Below, piece by piece: positions 34,978-46,300 of a stretch of 64,000 nucleotides of DNA. The stretch's first letter is position 1; every line of letters begins with the position of its first letter. The stretch comes from Neolentinus lepideus HHB14362 ss-1. Its lineage: Eukaryota > Basidiomycota > Agaricomycetes > Gloeophyllales > Gloeophyllaceae. The position numbers and the translations under genes are program-made. The notes beneath the pieces were generated by a model. That model ran no database searches. It was not told where the DNA came from and saw nothing but the letters and a program-made list of their open reading frames with translations. Location of the stretch: assembly GCA_001632425.1 (NCBI GenBank), contig KV425551.1:1102996-1166995 (forward strand), in the 5' to 3' direction.

Positions 34978-37245
34978 TTACGTCATGAGCAATTCCTGCT
35001 CGATGAGGGTTGCGGCTTGCCTCAAGGCAAAATATTGCTGTAGCTTTGTATGTTGGTCGAGGGAGCGAAGAGTTTCCGTCTGCGCTTCGAGCAAACACGG
35101 AGAGCTTTCCCCAACTGTGCCGTATTTGAAGCAGTCATATGCGAGTTGTGACGGTAGAAGGGTCCGAGAGCCCTCCTGACAGGGACTCTCGTTCAGAATT
35201 TGAGAGAAGTCTAGAGCTGCATCGGAGTCGTGACCACCCTCGTCGAGAAGGGACGTCAAACGAACGTTATCGTCATGACCAGGTAGCAGGGGAGGCGTCC
35301 CGAGAGTCAGGGAATGAGGGTGTGACCATTCCGTGGGTGAGGCTGACGAGGATGTCTGCAACTTAGCACTCTTATCTTCTCGCTGCGATTGCTCCGCGAA
35401 AAAGTCCGAAACCTCGAGTGTGGAGACCTCCAAGCGATCTGGTACGTCTGGCACGCGTGAGTTAAGCTCCTGACATGTTTGCGCCGGCGAAGCAGCCCGG
35501 AATTCAGGAATGTCAAGCTGCTGAATTGAATCCGATGTTGGACCTGAACAAAATCAGTTCGCTAATCTCAGCAGAAGACGCACAGTACATACTTTCTGTG
35601 GGAGAAAAGCGCGGTTCTGCGTAACTATCTTCATTATCAACAACGACGGGCCAAGAGTTGAAAAGTTGAATGTCAAGATCAGTGCAGCCCTCGAGCCCGC
35701 CAATCGACAGATCTACTGCGGCAGGGTCAAACACATTTTGCCAGTCCCAGTCTGCGGCCAAATCGTCGAAATCGATATGGAAGGGCGACGGAATCGGATC
35801 AGAAACAGCGTATGGGCGTGGCATGGAACCTCGGGGACGCTTTGCACAGTTGTTGGTATCAGACTCCGACAAGCGCCTCTTGCGCGAGGTGCGATCCACG
35901 GGGGTAGGTGGTATTTGCGTCGGTGTGTTAGGTGTAGGACTGGTGCGTGGGTCGCAGTAGCTTGTAGACGGTGGCATGACCTCGGCTCCCGAAACGTCGG
36001 GGTCAAAACTGATCCTAAGGGAAGATTTAACATATATATCTCTAACACAAGGATTGACGCACTTCGTTCGCTTCGAGGGACGCTGTGAACTGGAACCTAA
36101 ATTCTCGCCGTCTGTATCGCTCGACACGTTTCGGCGTTTGAGAGATGTTGAAGGGGTTGAAGGTGTCGCGAGAATGTATGGCGCAAGGCCGTCCGGCTCT
36201 GCAAGCTCTTCGTCGTCATCGCTATCGCTGTAACGAGAATGTGTCAAGGAAGGCGTCCGCGACGAGTGACGAGATGGAGATGGCGTGACGAGATGATGGA
36301 ACTCCTTCGCTAATTTCTGCGACAACCTTTGCTTCGCTCTTTCTAGTCGTCGCAGCTCCTTCTCCAATTCCTTCCGACGCTGCCTTGCCGCCTCTTCATC
36401 CTGCTTCTTTATCTCCGCCTGTCTCCAATCGGCAGCTGTCATGTCTTTGACAGCAACATCAAGCTCTCCCGCCAACCTGCTTTTCTTGTACATTTTGGAG
36501 CACAAACTTTGAGCCTTGGCCTTGATTTCGAGGAACTCGTGTGTCAGATGCGCATCTTCTGGCATCGCATCATTCCCATCGCAAAGTATACGCCGAGCTG
36601 CAGCCACTGTCGACTTTCGACAACTGTCGAAGTACCTTTTGGATACATTCGTCCAGCCAATCCGTCTTCTGGCACTTTGAAACCAAGCATCAATGGATGT
36701 GACAGATGCGCCTGTATCCGCGGCAATTATTTCTTTGACGGCTTTCCCAGGATAAGGATTGTGTACGTTATGTATCAGCCATTTGTAGCATGGGAACACG
36801 AAAGAGTTCCTCCGCCCTTTCAAGGAGGTGGAGGAGAAAGGTTCCTCGTACTTGACTGTCAGGGGCGAAGGGGCTGAAAGTCGAGGAAATGTCAGATAAC
36901 TATTACGGGGAGGAACAAAGAGTACGGTAACTGCTCACCAGCATCTTGAGATGATTCATGCTCTAGGATTTCTTTCACGTCTCGCATGAAAGCCGAGGTA
37001 ACCTTTTCACCCTCTTCGTGGAGGTCCAATAAGCTGTTGCTTATGTTGTGTATTCTTGAAGCCACTTCATGCGCCAAGGCTATAGTGTCTGTGTCCAATG
37101 TCGACGCGCGTGTTCCCTCCTCGACATCTTCCACTAGCTTCTCCCAGGTAGCTTGGAAGGCCTCCATGTCAGAGTTATCGGCGATAGCAGAGAGGAAGTC
37201 GGACTCGATCTGTAGAAGACGCGTCCGTACGTCGGGATTATTCAT
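34978..37245 (-). CDS. homeodomain mating-type protein HD1
   Basis: Three exons (37245-36939, 36873-35593, 35543-34978) sum to 717 aa. Residues 1-102 form the helical N-terminal region (RTRLLQIESDFLSAI, SRIHNISNSLLDLHEEG) that in this family gives allele-specific dimerisation with HD2. The homeodomain spans about residues 120-177. It is of the TALE-like HD1 class: NPYPGKAVKEIIAADTG after helix 1, and recognition helix SIDAWFQSARRRIGW at 162-176. A long basic coiled region follows (about 220-265), then several basic clusters (SLKRRN, RPSKRTK, SRKRRL) that could be nuclear signals, and an acidic Ser/Pro-rich C terminus. In the known pathway HD1 from one parent pairs with HD2 from the other to switch on dikaryon development. 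The position of the usual invariant Asn51 reads Ser. Confidence 0.95.
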
Positions 37246-37499
37246 GGTCGCTTGAATAGCAACAAGCCCAGGGTGTGGCGAAATCAGTGGAGGAAAGGGG
37301 GGGGGGGCATAAATGTTCCGTCTACCTGCAGGTGGGAAACATTGCTATTGCTGTAAGGACAATGGGCTTCGTGCCGGACAAAGCTGTGTTCCAAAAGTGG
37401 CATGTGTCACTGTCACACCACCGTTACTGTCACTTATTCATAGGCAGTGGCATGTCTAGACAGAGCCTGACTTCACCGTTTCACCCTGTCTGCTCACCG
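37246..37499. promoter_or_regulatory. divergent HD1-HD2 promoter
   Basis: The 254 bp between the HD1 and HD2 start codons must carry both promoters. It contains an eleven-base G run at about 37297-37307. It also holds two copies of AGTGGCATGT (about 37396 and 37446) and three GTCAC elements within 37406-37432 (GTGTCACTGTCAC, then CTGTCAC). Such repeats could be binding sites, but no factor is known to me for them. No clear TATA box is seen near either gene. Confidence 0.6.
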
Positions 37500-39409
37500 A
37501 TGAGGGCGAAATCCTCCATCACTCTACGGAGCATTTACAATGTCTCCCAACAAATCAAAGCGAAGAGTATCTCCAGGCTTCCCCACAGAGTCTCTCAACT
37601 TGCAACTCGACGACGAACAAACCTGGAGGTCCCATCTTTCACTTTGCCTCCTGTTGAGTCCGTATCCCAGGTTTTGATCGATGCCGGCGCATCCGCAGAA
37701 CTGGCGGTGCGCGTCTCTGTTGTTCTTGAACAGCAAGTAACGCAGCTGCGGCAGAGTGTCTTGGATGGCCTTCGCCGGACATGGACACGTTTGTCTGCTC
37801 TAGATCATGAAGACCGACCCGATTCTCTGATGAATAGGACCGTCGAAATACAAACAAGAATGTACAATCTCCAAGTGAAGACGTGGATGGATCGTGCTGT
37901 GGACCAGTGCCAGCGTCTCACAGTTTCCGCTGGTGCCAAATCCCATACACAGACGAGACGGCTGGTATTCAATCAGGTGAGTCTCCTCGCCATGTTACAG
38001 TCTCTTGATGCATGAACTGCGAGCAGGAATATATACCCGTGTTGGAATACATGTTCGCACACAATCGTTTTCCGAGCCAGGCGGATAAAACATTTCTTGC
38101 TAAGAAGTCTGGAATGTCATATAAACAAATTCACGTTTGGGTGCGTATACTTTCTGCGTCAAATCATTCACGGTGCTTACAGTGAAATGCAGTTTCAGAA
38201 TCGCCGCAATCGCACAGGCAGCGAGTCCAAGGGAAAGGGAAAGGCCGATTCCCCTACATTTACGTTCGATGCTTTGATGGCTCGCCTTGGCGATCGCGCA
38301 ATCCCGGAGACAGAACGACGACACGAAGTAGATTCGGATGCGTCTGAGTATGAATGGCAGTACGATACCAGTGACGATGATGGTGTAAGTAATTCTGTTA
38401 CAGGCTATTATAGTCCTAATTTAGGTGCGTCTAGGTTGAACTGGATCATACCCCTGTTTCTCCGCAAGACAGCTTGGATTTGTCCAACTTTTCTGTCCCT
38501 CCATATGCCTTTCCGACTGTATATCCTCCTCCTCGTCTAGCAAAGCCTGGACCTCTGCCGGAGCCGGTATGGCAACGACGCTTTGCCGCGTGCAAAGCAG
38601 AACCTGAATCGCCAGTAGTCGATATTGACGAGCTGTGTAGAGATTTTACAGCCTTACACATCCGAGAAGGCGTCCGGAAACGTTTGGTGAAAAGAAGGAG
38701 AGATGATTCTGCAAAGTCTCCTCGGCCAACCCGTGCCACCTCTCCGAGGTCGAAGTCCCATCCAATGATGTCTTCTGGTTCCTCTCCTGTTCGGTCGACA
38801 TCTTCATCGTCCCCACGTCGCAGTCCTACAGATGTTCGAGTGGGTGGATCAGGCCACGATCTCTACGTCGGGAGTCAAGGTGCAAGTCTCGGTCGTGTTC
38901 CTTCAAGCAGGAAGATAGCTCCTCTTCCTAGGCGGTCACCTGCGGTGCTGTCTCAGCTACCAGCAGTACTCACCCCCCGCGCCAATCCTCTAGATGTTTC
39001 CTATCTAGCCGGAAAGTCGTCCGATGGCCCCTCTGCTCGGTATTTCCCTATGTCTGATACTAGGTCATCATCTCCTATATCAAGCGTCGAATCTTCATCA
39101 CGCAATGTGTCTAGAAGGTCATCCCCCTCCAGTGATGACGACGATGATAGTTACATCCCCTCGACTCCTTTCCAACAACATCATGAACTGTCCCCAGTGA
39201 CGTGGGATCCTTTCGCTATCACTGGCTCACCGGTACTCAGTGACCTATTTAGTGATCGGTCTCCGCCTGCCAAAGGTTTGCAGCTCAACCTAGGCGGCGT
39301 TGACGCGAATATGATGCCATTCCATGGTTGTGAAAGGCCCCTGGCTTGTGACGACTACGCCTTCTTGGACCGACGGAAACTCCTACATCTGCATACAGAT
39401 TTTGCATGA
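37500..39409 (+). CDS. homeodomain mating-type protein HD2
   Basis: Four exons (37500-37976, 38027-38140, 38193-38384, 38435-39409) give 585 aa. The N-terminal 150 residues are helical (VSQVLIDAGASAELAVRVS, LRQSVLDGLRRTWTRL) and correspond to the dimerisation region. The homeodomain starts near residue 157. FNQEYIPVLEYMFAHNRF leads to recognition helix KQIHVW then FQNRRNR at 192-204, with the canonical WFQNRR and intact Asn51. The intron at 38141-38192 splits the motif exactly between the Trp and Phe codons. The C-terminal half is Ser/Pro/Arg-rich with KRLVKRRR as a nuclear signal and acidic patches. The start at 37500 is the first in-frame ATG; the ATG at 37540 is in another frame. Its divergent partner is HD1. 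Confidence 0.95.
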
Positions 39410-39816
39410 CTGTTATTCGGTGACCTCATCTGCTCTGCCTTTATCCTTATTATTAATTGTGATTTCCACTCGTGGCCCGCGTTGTTGCCATTTTCTTCTA
39501 CTGCTTGTGTATCGCTTTCGCATGGCTTGCCACCTTTTGTCTGCTCTGTTGCTGTCGCTCTCGCATTGCTCATCATTACTGTGCTATCCTGTTGCCCTCA
39601 ATGTATCTTAATAATACAGATGCTACTAACTTCGGTTAGAATTGCCAAGGCCCTTGACGCTGCGAGGAACAAACCCCGCCAGTTTGAAATGATGTCAATA
39701 ACCACTCAGTATTCGTCTCCGATGATTGCAGCTATCCAGCTATTGACCACAGTGAATCATTCCAGAATCCTACAGCATCCAGAACATCTCCGACCCTCGC
39801 AGTGTTGTCACTTGCC
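39410..39816. other. convergent 3' region between HD2 and beta-fg
   Basis: About 400 bp of 3' flank shared by two converging genes. Only unconvincing frames are present. Confidence 0.5.
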
Positions 39817-40801
39817 TCATATGAACTTGGTTGCCTAGAGTAGTAACATATGCAGGACATTAAGCTTTTCGGTCAATTAGATTGATGAAATCGAAACTCA
39901 CGAGACTCATCAAGCTACCCAGACCACCACTGTTTCCGCCACCAGTAGTACCTGAGAATTTCGACTGTACCAAGAGCTTCATAACAGTCATGGCTGCGCT
40001 ATTGACTGCATCCTGCTTGTTACCGGAGGCCGCACCCTTGCTATCAAACAATTGAGTTGCTTCGGCCATGGCCATGCTGATAAGCTGCGTCTGCATGTTG
40101 CCTCCGCCGCTGCTCGATCCACCGCCGGACGTGAAATTCTTCAATGCCTAAGACAATAATCAGCGTCAAACACAATAATCCGTGCGTCCAAATACAGCAA
40201 TTAGCGGACCTGCATAGCAGCAGCACCACCAAGGGAGGACGCATCCAGGCCACTTCCATCACCATCCTGGTAGACTTGCCTGTGGGCATCTTGCACGTTC
40301 TGCTCGTCTACGGGCTGGCTGTGCTGGCTCTGCATAATCGCCGGGTCTCAGCACTGCTTTGTTTACACTTTGAATAGGTACGCCGCACCTTGTTGTTGTT
40401 CAGGAAGCTCATAGCAGAGGAGAACAATGAGCTATCACCGGAACCCTGGGAGGAGGCGCTGCGAACGGCCTCTTCATGGTCAACTGTATGCAGAGATCAA
40501 TGAAAGGCTATGAATGCGACACCGCATAATGGGAAAACCACCCACTGTCTGGGTTTTGTGTGTACGCATTCTGATCCTGATTCGAGTGGTGAGGAGAGTT
40601 GTACTCCTGTCCACCCGTCTTGTTCACATTGCTCGCTGCAATCGGCGCTTAGCACAATGGATCCTCACGATATACATAGATCGCGCACATTGAGACTCGG
40701 AGTAGGCTTCATAGCCCTGTTTCGCGAGGTTGATGAAGTTCTCCTGGCATTGTCTCGTCAATACACCGCTTGAAACACGCTACAAAGGCAGTGGGCACCA
40801 T
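39817..40801 (-). CDS. beta-flanking protein of the mating-type A locus
   Basis: Seven exons on the minus strand give 208 aa: 40801-40799 (ATG alone), 40743-40689, 40635-40546, 40483-40389, 40329-40210, 40147-39902 and 39834-39817. The protein begins M-ENFINLAKQGYEAY, has IDHEEAVRSASSQ, SLFSSAMSFLNNNK, SQPVDEQNVQDAHRQVY and the strongly conserved NMQTQLISMAMAEA and KQDAVNSAAMTVMKLLVQSK, and ends LMSLATKFI. These match the beta-fg family, conserved in fungi, of unknown function, and long used as a marker flanking the HD mating genes. It is Gly/Ser/Gln-rich between the conserved blocks. The first exon of three bases and last of eighteen are both required to recover the family ends. Without the final intron the frame reads into FINLIDRKA. 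Confidence 0.85.
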
Positions 40802-41914
40802 GGATTGTGGGCGATATGAGTGTTGCTATCGAAGCTGCGCTTTGGATGGAGCCCCTATTTGTGGTAAGTAGATCGATCAAAGCCCTTTGTTCAGCCTGAG
40901 TATTGCCTTTCTCGGCTGCTGCGGCGATCGCCGGTGGTCTGCACATGCGAGGCCTGACTCGGGTTTGTGCCACACGCGTCTTTTGCTTTGTCGGCCACAC
41001 ACGCACTTTGAAACTTGCTTTCTGCATGCCACATTTTGGATCGTTCCGGTTAATTTCCTTTACCTCCTTCTCGTCAACAATCAGCGTTCAGCCCTTCTCT
41101 TTCATTGGTTTCACCGCCTTGTAATTGGGTAGAAAGAATTTTCGAGGCGATCACCAGCACCGAGCCACACATCGTCACTATGCAGTCACCTCGTTTTCGA
41201 TGCTCGGTTCCACTTTTGTTCTACGGCTCTTACCCACATTTGGCTTTCGATGACCTCAGCTTCGAGCACATTCTGCGGCAGTCACCCTGCCGAGGCAACA
41301 TTCGATTCTCCCCCTCGTACATCACTTCCATTCCTGCCTTGCCGTACATTCTGGTACTCTGTTCGGCATGTTCTGCCTTGTGGCTTGTGGCATGAAAACC
41401 GGCGTCATTATCACCTACCTCGTACGTCATTTCGAATCCCACACCTGTTTGCCGTTCATTCTGGTACGTTTTCTCTCTCTTCGGTACTCTCCGTCTTGTG
41501 GCTTGTGGCTCGAAAACCGGCGCAATTATCATCTACCCTTTCTCCGTCTCCAGTCACTCCTCGCTATTTGATCATGCGTTGCCCTTCTACGCGGCTAACA
41601 TCATTACTGGTCTCGGTAAGTGATGCGATACAATAGTGTTGTGATTGCATAGGAGAGGGAGTGTGTCGTCAGTATTAAATAAATCCGGTATGTCTCATTC
41701 GCCATCTCGATATCATTGTGATCCCATGCGACTATTCCTACTACTGAGAAACCTCTCCCGTAATGTTTGACGCTTGTGCTAGATAACTCCCACCATTACG
41801 CGGGCAAATGTGCATACGTCTATCCGTTATGTGAGTGCAATTCACTTCGCACTAACCTCCACCAGCAGGGTATACATTTATTATACAAATTATATTATAT
41901 TATCCTCTCTCAAC
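40802..41914. other. intergenic region, repeat-bearing, no supported gene
   Basis: About 1.1 kb upstream of beta-fg and downstream of the LEA-like gene. Several frames of 60-130 codons occur on the plus strand but they come from the tandem repeat at 41313-41536 and do not resemble any protein I know. The segment 41870-41905 is very AT-rich. Confidence 0.5.
41313..41536. repeat. two-copy tandem repeat of about 105-119 bp
   Basis: Copy one is 41313-41417 and copy two 41418-41536. Both start CCTCGTACRTCA, contain GCCGTWCATTCTGGTAC, and end in CTTGTGGCTTGTGG followed by CGAAAACCGGCG or TGAAAACCGGCG and ATTATCAYCTAC. Copies differ by substitutions and a 14 bp length difference. Confidence 0.85.
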
Positions 41915-42789
41915 TCACGCAGAGTTCTCCCCAACGCTCAGAGTGCTAGGTCCCTTCGCAAGCTCATCCGAGCCCTGCGTCGTGGTGGTAGACGGGTACG
42001 GCGTACCAACGGTGTGAGGTCCGCTCTCCAGAGGCGCGCTCGTCGAAGGAATGCCGGTATCAGTGCTCGTTGCTGAACCGACCTTGGACTGTGCAGCACC
42101 GACGTAACCTGATGCGGTCTCCAACGCCTTGTCAATGTGGGGCTGAGCAGCAGCCTTCGCGGCGTCGACGTGAGGCTGGGCAGTCGCAGAGACGGTCTGG
42201 AAGTACTGCTTGCCGGTAGCGAGGGCGGTGGTAGCAGCGGACTGCAGGGATCCAACCAAGCCATTTGCCGTTCCGTTAGCTTGAGCGGTGGAGGGCATGT
42301 ATGACTGTTGCGAAGGATCTCAGCATCAGAGGGAATGGGTTGTTACAATCAGCACGTACCTGTGCGGTCGAGACCGCAGCGCCAGCCAGAGCTTTAGCTT
42401 GGTCGAGATAACCAGCTCCAGTGGCTTTTGCAGACTGGACATCATGCTGGCCCTCTGCCACGGCCTTGTCCGTCGTCGCGCTCATCTGGCTTGCTGCTCC
42501 ACTTGCGCCGCCTTTCACTTCAGGGTTCAAAGTAGTCTGTAGAAGGTATGTTTAATTGGATCTACTTCGGAAATAGGTTGTCGGGACTAGCTTACCTGGG
42601 CAGCGAGGGCAGCCTCCTGGGCGGCCTTCTTCTCGAGTTCAGCGTTCTGGGCGACCTTTTGAGCGAGATCAATGGTGGAAGTCTCGGCCTCTGCGAAAGC
42701 AGCAGTGGTCTCGTATTTGGCACTAGACACGTTTGTTGTCAGCGTAATGGCTTCCCTGCGGGCGATTCTGATGCTTACTCAGAAGACAT
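41915..42789 (-). CDS. Ala-rich LEA-like protein, 234 aa
   Basis: Four exons (42789-42779, 42722-42596, 42536-42360, 42304-41915) sum to 235 codons. After MSSDAKYETT the protein is dominated by Ala, Lys, Gln, Thr and Gly in an amphipathic pattern: AQKVAQNAELEKKAAQEA, then GQHDVQSAKATGAG, then repeats AQPHVDAAKAAAQPHID. This composition and 11-residue-like periodicity resemble late-embryogenesis-abundant or apolipophorin-like stress proteins, which are disordered in water and fold on membranes or on drying. There is no signal peptide. I assign no gene name. It lies between beta-fg and glycogenin with no sign of co-regulation. Confidence 0.7.
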
Positions 42790-43371
42790 GGTTGATATTC
42801 GTGAATTTCGGTAGTGTGTGGATGGAAGTGTTAACGTAGCAGATTGTATTCAAGAGCGGTGTCGATGAGGAGGCCATTTTATATGACCCGTCACTGTCAA
42901 GTGAAGTGTATCAAAACGCATCACCTTGGAGTTTTGTGGCGGACCGGTGCCACAATGACAGGTACGTCATTGGCGCGTCACAAATCTGAGATGCGATGGT
43001 GCTTCACTTTGGGAGGCGACTCAAGTATTTGTGGTAAAATTCCATGTATATGTCCTGTTCGAGTTTTCTAGTAATTGGAAAGAGACAACACATGTAGGAT
43101 AAACAACACATAATGCTTACAAGCGGAAAAGAATGGGTACTGGATATGATGTGCATGCAGGAAACAAAGAACGTCAAATGCCGGGGTATTCCCAAACCAT
43201 ATGAATTCAACAGCCATGGACATGGTCGAACGAAGAAGCATGTTGCAACAGAGGATGGATGCACAGTATGACAACAGAAGAAACAGGAACGAGGTTGACG
43301 ACCTGGAAGTAGAGTACAAAAAACCGAGAGACTGTCCGCAGCATTAGAACTAATTATAAACGAGAGCATCG
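42790..43371. other. intergenic region, nothing recognised
   Basis: About 580 bp between the glycogenin stop and the LEA-like start. Minus-strand frames there are low in similarity and probably glycogenin 3' UTR. Confidence 0.5.
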
Positions 43372-46300
43372 TCATACATGCTCGCCGGTTTGGTCATCCC
43401 AGGACTGGGGCGCCATCCGCAAGAACCGCGCAAGCACCTCCTCCGAGCCCTTCTTGAAGATATCGACGCTCCGTGTCGGGTCCCAGACGCGCGTAGCAGC
43501 CTTTCTTGCAGGGGAAGGGACGGGCTGTCCATCCATAGGAGACACAGGTCCGTTAGAAGAGAGGGGCGACGCCATCCCAGTTTCATTCGAGGATGTGCGC
43601 ATCATCATCTGTGGAGAGATCAGTGGCCTCGGCGTGGGCGACGTCACCCCTATCTGAGGGGGTGACCGGACACGGTTATAGCTGTGCGTCGGTGAGTGAA
43701 CGGGAGAGCTATGCTTAGGAGACGCTGCCATGGGCGGGCTGAAAGTCCTAGGCGATTTCATCCCCGAACCAGTTTCCCAAGTCGGCACCGGGGGTCTCGG
43801 GAGAGGCAGAAGCGCAGGTGAGTCAAGCGCAGGCGAACCAGAGCGCGTCGCAACAGCGGGCGACCCTGGCCCAATAGTGGGAGACCAATCCTTTTGGACA
43901 GTCCCGCCACTACCCGTACGTCCACGCGTCTTCAACGCAGGCCTCGGAGGAGACCGCTTCGGGTCTGGTTGTTGATCGGCATCATCAGCACCTTTCGTCG
44001 CGTTCCCGATGAGGGTGACCTGAACACTCTTACTGCGCATTTCTCGAGGAATAGTCTGCACACCTTGTACGAGGTATTTCGTCCCCTTTCCCTCCTTACG
44101 CGTAGGCGAGAGCACACCGTGTGAGCTGCTGCCAGACTGCCTTCGGCTCCTTGGAATGCTCCGCTCTCTGCTGCTTTCGTCGCCGTTGCGACTGACATTG
44201 TCATCGTCGTCGTCCTCATCGTTCGCGCCTTCGTCATCGCCGTCGAAACTACTTGCTTCGGACCGTGTCTCCCAGCTCCTGTAGCCTCTCCGGAATCCGT
44301 CGTCGTCGTCCGGAAGGGCTGGTTGAGCGGCCTGCGATGGCCTCACGAGCTTGGACGCATATTTCTGTATCTGAGGCACGGTATCCCACGCATTCGTATA
44401 CGCCAACTTCGACGGGAACCCCTTCGTTGGTGGGGGCTGCTTGACGGGCGAACGAGCGCCAGGCGAATAAACGTGCCTATCAAGCTCCGAGGACTCTGGC
44501 GGTTTTGCCTTCTGCTCTTCTATATATACAGTCCCCGGTGGCGGGGCATCAGAGGAAGGGAACGCTCGAACCGGAACATGTCTCGGCTTCTCTTCCCACG
44601 GAAACACTGTCTTCACTTTGGCGAGATCCGGTAGAGGAGCTGCGGGTGAGCCAACTGGACCCTGCGGTGCCTGGCCAAAGACATTCGTGTAGTGTCCCTC
44701 GCGGATCAGACGTTCTGGAATGGCGGTGGGCGGCGGAGGTGCAAAGAACGGCTCATGGTGAGCAGAAGAGCTGGAAGGCTGCTGCGATTGGTAAGCGATG
44801 TCGTGCTGCTTGCTGGGTGCTTGATCCCAGACGTTAGGGAAATACGTATCAGTGGGGAAGGCAGAACCAGAGGGCGCCGTTCGGGGAGGCGGCTCGACTG
44901 CAGGATTCCAAGAAACTAATGGGGGCGAGGACGGTCTATGAGGAGGTGAGTGTTGCTGATGATGGTGCTGCCCGCTGCTGTGGTGATGATGATGGTGTTG
45001 ACCGGATTGGCCTTGCTGGTGATGAGACTGATGCTGCTGCCACAGCTGGTCTTGGCTATGCTGCTGCTCCCAAGGTTGCCCATGCTGTTGCACGTGTTGC
45101 TCCCATGATTGGTCAAATTGCTCGGGCTGTAGCTGCCATTGACTGCTTTGCTGTGGCTGCTGATGATATTGCCCATCACCAGAGGGAGGCTGCTGCCAGG
45201 ACAGCTGATCGCCGGGCGGTGGCTGCCAAGGCCGACCGTCATCAGGTGGGGGCTGCCACGGCGTCGGGGGCAACGAATGCCCATAATGATAAGGAGCAGG
45301 CGGAACCTCGTTCGGCCCAGGTGTGGGCAACGTCCCCATCGCAGGGGGACCGCCAGGAGGCAGCTGCATATGACGCGCCGTCGGCGTCCTCTGGCCATCC
45401 TCGCCCTGGTCTGGCTCTGGCTGCTTCTCCTCCCTCCTCGGCCGCATCAAGTCGAACCGCCCGTCAAGCGGCAAGGAGCGGTACTCTGCCTCGTGTCGCT
45501 CACCAGCGGTTTCAACTCCTCCGCTATACATGCCCATGCCTTCCACGGCCATGCGCTTCAGCTCTTCCAAGCCGAACGCTCCGCCGGCCTCCGCGCCAAC
45601 GTGAGTGCTATCGTCCCAAGCAGGAGTGTATTGCCTGACTTCGAATTCGGGCTCCGGACCTACCGGTTGGGACCGATAGTGCTTGTCGTATACAGCGTAC
45701 CATCGGTCGACCAACGCAGAGTAGTTGTATGCGCGCTGAGGCCCGGTCGCTTCCTCCTGGAATTCCTTGGATCCTGGGGCTCGATAAGGGATATCCCTCC
45801 AAGGCTTATTGGGTCCAATAAAGTGGATTGCAGAGATTTGAGAGCCGAAACGCTCATAGGCAGGCGCGTATCTAATAATGATGAACGTTTACACTTTTCC
45901 ATAGGAGGATTTGTTGACACTCACGTGTATGCAGCAGTTGGTGTGGTGTTATAGGTGAAGCTCAGTCGGTTCCAGTTCTGGCCGCGCCACTCGTTTAACA
46001 AACCTTGGTCCCCGCCATCCCAACTTCCTTGCGTTTTCGCAAGTTCCCTCAACTCCTGGAACTTGTCCTCTCCGGGGGTGAGGACCATCATCCCGGAATT
46101 GAATATATCTGGCCATCCTACATCTGGTACAGCGGAAAATTCGTGAGGGAGATTAAATAAGTGGGAGAGAGGGCGTATTGGAAGGATGTCGGCATCTAGG
46201 AATATTACTTTAGAGTATTGAGTGAGGCGAAAGACGTGGAGTTTCGTGAGTACATGTGATAAGTCGGGGCGACCTGCATTAACAGAGGGTTAGTGCAATC

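Noticed and set aside
37540..37677. Alternative HD2 start MSPNKSKRR
   Set aside because: This ATG is in a different frame that stops after 45 codons; the frame from 37500 carries the HD2 N-terminal helices into the homeodomain.
41250..41636. Plus-strand frame of 128 codons as a gene
   Set aside because: It spans the tandem repeat in shifting frames and resembles nothing known.
44919..45954. Plus-strand frames of 239 and 271 codons
   Set aside because: They lie opposite the low-complexity tail of glycogenin and have Arg/Pro-rich composition expected of a reverse complement.
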